A stretch of DNA of 64,000 bases from Jiangella alkaliphila (GTDB lineage: Bacteria; Actinomycetota; Actinomycetes; Jiangellales; Jiangellaceae). The stretch spans positions 1,364,001-1,428,000 of the forward strand of contig NZ_LT629791.1 in NCBI RefSeq assembly GCF_900105925.1, written 5' to 3'. The notes beneath the pieces were generated by a model. It saw only the letters and a list, made by a program, of their open reading frames with translations. It was not told the origin of the DNA and ran no database searches. Position 1 is the first letter of the stretch. Every line of letters starts with the position of its first letter. Position numbers and translations under genes: made by a program. Positions 60,857 through 64,000 of the stretch are shown here, in pieces.

Positions 60857-61798
60857 ATGCGGAGCGAAGACGTCGTCTTCTACAGCGAGGGCAGCCGCGT
60901 CTCGGCGTCCTGGCGCACGCCGGATCGGTTCGACGGGTCGCTGCGGGCGATCGTGCAGGGGCCCGGCTGGCTCGGCCTGAAGGACGCCAACCTGTACGTC
61001 CGGTACCACGAGGCGCTCACCGCCGCGGGCTTCGGCGTGCTGATCTTCGACTACCGGGGCTTCGGCGACTCCGAGGGCGAGAAGAAGCTCTCCCCGGCCG
61101 TCCAGCTGCAGGACCTGCGCAACGCCGTGACGTACCTGACGACGCGCGACGACGTCGACTCCGACCGCATCGGCGTGTTCGGCTCGGGCGGCACCGGCGG
61201 GGGCAACGCCGTCCTGCTCGCCGCCGTCGACGACCGCGTCCGGGCCGCCGTCAGCCAGCTCCCGGTCGCGAACGGACGCGACTGGCTGCACCGCATGCGC
61301 TCGGAGTACGAGTGGCTCGACTTCCTCAAGGGACTCGACGACGACCGCCGCGAGCGGGTGACCACGGGCAAGGGCCGGCTGGTGCACCCGCGCGAGGAGA
61401 TCATGGTCCCGACGCCGGAGCGGCGGGCCACGAAGGTCAAGGCCGACGTCGACGGCCGCATCCCGACGGCGGTGTCGCTGGCCGCGGCGGACGAGATCCT
61501 CGAGTACGACCCGTTGACCGCGGCGCGCACGCTGACCACGCCGCTCCTGGTCGTCGGCATCGAGGGCGACGCGACCACGCCCACCGACCACGCCGTCGCG
61601 ATCTACGAGGCCGCGAAGGGCCCGCGCAGCCTGGTCATGCAGCGGCACACCACGCACTACGCCGCCTACGACAAGTACTGGGAGCAGGTCACCCCGGCGA
61701 TCGTGAGCTGGTTCGACACCTACCTGGCCAACGGCGACGTCGTCATCACGACCCAGGACGGCCCGCCCGCGTCCGTCACCTACGTGGAGGAGCGCTGA
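60857..61798 (+). CDS. Alpha/beta hydrolase-fold protein lacking the canonical nucleophile motif
   Basis: A 313-residue protein of the dienelactone hydrolase/X-Pro-peptidase-like group. The fold is clear: FGVLIFDYRGFGDSEGEKKL, DSDRIGVFGSGGTGGGNAVL, and the acid and histidine regions VVGIEGDATTPTDHA and RHTTHYAAYDKYW. At the nucleophile elbow, where GxSxG is expected, the sequence is FGSGGTGGG. The usual Ser position appears to be Gly, with Ser and Thr nearby. It could use another nucleophile or be non-hydrolytic. GGAGG precedes the ATG; it heads an operon with an amidohydrolase. Confidence 0.8.
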   Translation: MRSEDVVFYSEGSRVSASWRTPDRFDGSLRAIVQGPGWLGLKDANLYVRYHEALTAAGFGVLIFDYRGFGDSEGEKKLSPAVQLQDLRNAVTYLTTRDDVDSDRIGVFGSGGTGGGNAVLLAAVDDRVRAAVSQLPVANGRDWLHRMRSEYEWLDFLKGLDDDRRERVTTGKGRLVHPREEIMVPTPERRATKVKADVDGRIPTAVSLAAADEILEYDPLTAARTLTTPLLVVGIEGDATTPTDHAVAIYEAAKGPRSLVMQRHTTHYAAYDKYWEQVTPAIVSWFDTYLANGDVVITTQDGPPASVTYVEER

Positions 61799-61799
61799 C

Positions 61800-63194
61800 A
61801 TGACCGTGACGACCCGGATCAGCGGAGGCGACGTCGTCACTCCGAGCGGCACGGTCCGCGCCGACGTCCTCATCGGCGACGACGGCACCATCGCCGGGCT
61901 GGTCTCGCCCGGCACCACGATCGGCGACGACGCGACGGACATCGACGCCACCGGGCGGCTGGTGCTGCCGGGCATGGTCGACGTCCACGTGCACACCCGC
62001 GAGCCCGGGTACACGCACAAGGAGGACATCACCACCACGACCGAGCAGGCCGCGGTGGGCGGTGTCACCACGATCTTCGGCATGCCGAACCTCGACCCGC
62101 CGACCACGGACCGCAAGACGCTCGACGAGGTCCTGGCGCTGTACGCGGAGAAGTCGATCGTCGACTACAACCACAACCCGGCGCCGACGAACTTCGACGA
62201 CATCGCGTCGATGGCCGAGGCCGGCATCAACGCCTACAAGATCTACATGGTGGTCGACACCGGCCGCACGTACCCGCACCCGGCCGGCACCGGCATGCAC
62301 GACCACGGCCACCTGCTGCAGATGATGGACCTGATCAAGCCGACCGGGAAGCGGTTCATCATCCACCCGCACGACCAGGCGCTGATGGACTACATCGAGG
62401 GTGAGGTGCTGGCCCGCGGCGACAACACCCCGCAGGGCTACGCCGGCGCCTACGCCGCCCGCGACGGCGTCATCTGGGACACCGCGATCGACGTCGTGCT
62501 GCGGCTGTCCGAGGCGTCAGGCTGCCCGATCCACATCGCCCACATGCAGACCCGCCGCTCCATCGACGCGGTGCGCCGGGCCAAGGCGCGGGGCGTCGAC
62601 GTCACCGGCGAGGTGAACCACTGGGCGCTGTTCCTGTCGACGTGGAGCGACGTCGAGACGCTGGGCCCGTACGCGCTGTCGTACTGGGTGCCCGACGACC
62701 ACCGCGCGGCCGTCTGGGAAGGCCTGCTCGACGGCACCATCGACGTCATCTCCTCCGACCACGCGCCGCACACGCGCGAGGAGAAGGAGATCGGCTGGAC
62801 GAAGATGTGGAGCGCCCACACCGGCACGCCGGGCATCCAGTACTACTACCCGCTGCTGCTCGACGCGGTCCGCCAGGGCCGGATCCCGCTGGAGCGCGCC
62901 GTCGAGGCCGCCGCCCGCCGCCCGGCCGACGCGTTCGGGCTGGCCGGCGTGAAGGGCCGCATCGAGGTCGGCTACGACGCCGACCTGGTCATCGCGAACC
63001 TCGACAGCCCGTGGACGATCACCAACGACGACGTCCTGTCCCGGGTCGGGTGGACGCCGTACGACGGCCGGAGCATCGGCGTCCGGTTCGAGCGCACCCT
63101 CGTCCGCGGCGCGGACGTCTTCGCCGGCGGCGCCGTCGTCGGAAAGCCCGGCCACGGCCGGCTCGCCACCGCCCACAACTCCGAAGGACGTTGA
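61800..63194 (+). CDS. Hydantoinase/allantoinase-like cyclic amidohydrolase
   Basis: A 464-residue metal-dependent amidohydrolase opening a cyclic amide such as a hydantoin, dihydropyrimidine or allantoin. The binuclear metal site is visible: HxH in MVDVHVHTREPG, the carboxylated Lys in INAYKIYMV, His in FIIHPHDQ, His in IHIAHMQT and Asp in ISSDHAPHTREEKE. The gene starts 1 base after the hydrolase stop. The neighbouring flavin oxidoreductase suggests degradation of a heterocyclic compound rather than pyrimidine synthesis. Confidence 0.88.
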   Translation: MTVTTRISGGDVVTPSGTVRADVLIGDDGTIAGLVSPGTTIGDDATDIDATGRLVLPGMVDVHVHTREPGYTHKEDITTTTEQAAVGGVTTIFGMPNLDPPTTDRKTLDEVLALYAEKSIVDYNHNPAPTNFDDIASMAEAGINAYKIYMVVDTGRTYPHPAGTGMHDHGHLLQMMDLIKPTGKRFIIHPHDQALMDYIEGEVLARGDNTPQGYAGAYAARDGVIWDTAIDVVLRLSEASGCPIHIAHMQTRRSIDAVRRAKARGVDVTGEVNHWALFLSTWSDVETLGPYALSYWVPDDHRAAVWEGLLDGTIDVISSDHAPHTREEKEIGWTKMWSAHTGTPGIQYYYPLLLDAVRQGRIPLERAVEAAARRPADAFGLAGVKGRIEVGYDADLVIANLDSPWTITNDDVLSRVGWTPYDGRSIGVRFERTLVRGADVFAGGAVVGKPGHGRLATAHNSEGR

Positions 63195-63197
63195 CGA

Positions 63198-64000
63198 ATG
63201 AGATATGGACTCTTGCTGCCGCATTTCGGTGAGCAGGCCGACCGCGACAAGCTGCTGCGGGGCTCGCAGCGGGCCGAAGAGCTCGGCTTCGACTCCGTCT
63301 GGGTGCGCGACCACCTCGTGTTCGAGCCGCACGGCGAGATGGAGAAGCCGAACCGGACGTTCTACGACGCGCTCACCACGCTCACCGCCATCGGCGCCGT
63401 CACCGAGCGGATCCAGCTGGGCACCGGCTCGCTGATCCCGTTCCGGCACCCGCTGACCACCGCACTGATGGCCGGCACGATGTCGCACCTGCTGGGTCCG
63501 GACCGGCTGATCCTGGGCTTCGGCGCCGGCACGTTCGACCACGAGTTCGAGGCGATCGGCTGGGGCGACCGCGACCGCGTCGAGCTGGTCCGCTCCAACG
63601 CTGAGATCCTCAAGCGGGTCTTCACCGAGAACGACGTCACCTACAAGGACGACAACTTCTCCTTCGAGGACGTGACGATCGAGCCGAAGCCGCTGGGCGG
63701 GCGCGTCCCGTTCTGGTACTGCGGCGCGACGCCGCGCTCGGCCCGGCTCGCGGTGGAGTTCTGCGACGGCTGGATGCCCGGCCGCATCGCCATGGCGACG
63801 CTGCGCAAGCGCATCGAGACGATCGAGGAGCTGTCGGCCGCGGCCGGCAAGCAGCGCCCCACGATCGCCGTCATCCCGCCGACGTCGATCGAGCGCACCC
63901 GCGAGGAGGCGCTCCAGCACGTCAACATCCCCGGCCTGCTGGCCTGGGCGAACAAGTCCAAGTGGGCGGTCAAGCCGCCGTCGGGCGCGTTCGAGACGGT
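63198..64000 (+). CDS. LLM-class flavin-dependent oxidoreductase, C-terminus beyond the window
   Basis: The first 267 residues of a luciferase-like monooxygenase or F420-dependent oxidoreductase. The family pattern is plain: MRYGLLLPHFGEQADRDKLL, RAEELGFDSVWVRDHLV, ERIQLGTGSLIPFRHPLTTA, RLILGFGAGTFDHEFEAIGW and FEDVTIEPKPLGG. It is 3 bp from the amidohydrolase stop, the third gene of the operon, and would supply an oxidative step on the same substrate. Confidence 0.9.
   Translation, partial: MRYGLLLPHFGEQADRDKLLRGSQRAEELGFDSVWVRDHLVFEPHGEMEKPNRTFYDALTTLTAIGAVTERIQLGTGSLIPFRHPLTTALMAGTMSHLLGPDRLILGFGAGTFDHEFEAIGWGDRDRVELVRSNAEILKRVFTENDVTYKDDNFSFEDVTIEPKPLGGRVPFWYCGATPRSARLAVEFCDGWMPGRIAMATLRKRIETIEELSAAAGKQRPTIAVIPPTSIERTREEALQHVNIPGLLAWANKSKWAVKPPSGAFET

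Overview
The window is chromosomal DNA from a very GC-rich actinomycete. Supporting signs are the many GTG starts, the leaderless promoters (a -10 box 6-7 bases before the start codon), a SAM-IV riboswitch (a class known from Actinomycetales), an F420-type split-barrel enzyme, a DNA topoisomerase I with a basic tail instead of zinc fingers, and FadE5-like and Rv2525c-like proteins. The genus cannot be fixed from sequence alone; no rRNA or tRNA gene was seen.

Layout. 0-3 kb: divergent phenylacetate-type genes (3-hydroxyacyl-CoA dehydrogenase cut by the window edge, and PaaN aldehyde dehydrogenase). 3-7.6 kb: sugar ABC importer (binding protein, two permeases) closed by its LacI-type regulator. 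7.6-13 kb: S9 peptidase facing two secreted hydrolases (5'-nucleotidase and glycerophosphodiester phosphodiesterase with a carbohydrate-binding-like tail). 13-15.3 kb: a broken 5' copy of a thioredoxin/NHL gene, a tiny gene for a signal-peptide-like product ending Cys-Cys, a hairpin, then the intact thioredoxin/NHL gene. 15.3-20.3 kb: TetR plus two PH-domain membrane proteins, an F420-type enzyme, and a DEAD-box helicase with a long structured leader. 20.4-29.3 kb: a glycolate/glyoxylate block. GlcDEF makes glyoxylate, malate synthase condenses it with acetyl-CoA and malic enzyme takes malate to pyruvate; GntR and IclR regulators sit among them. 29.5-32.8 kb: FadE5-like acyl-CoA dehydrogenase with two operator-like repeats, and two META lipoproteins. 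33-37 kb: a 1180-residue beta-helix membrane protein followed by a roughly 320-base candidate structured non-coding RNA. Look-alike terminators flank the pair and DnaA-box-like sites lie on both sides of the gene.

37-48 kb: acetyltransferase, FtsX-type permease without ATPase, a 200-bp palindromic element, VOC and YegP-like proteins, two secreted Rv2525c-like proteins, a frameshifted epimerase, two aldo-keto reductases, TetR and a zinc alcohol dehydrogenase. 48-57 kb: NfeD-like membrane protein, Tex, SAM-IV riboswitch plus class-V aminotransferase, secreted M28 peptidase and CAP-domain protein, a MerR gene with a textbook 19-bp-spacer promoter and its aldo-keto reductase, and a YndJ-like protein. 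57-64 kb: PLP homeostasis protein, topA, and a catabolic operon (alpha/beta hydrolase-fold protein, hydantoinase-like amidohydrolase, luciferase-like flavin oxidoreductase) that runs off the end.

The observations most worth follow-up are the candidate ncRNA at 36.7-37.05 kb, the Cys-Cys mini-gene in front of the thioredoxin/NHL gene, the giant beta-helix protein, and the 200-bp palindromic element.
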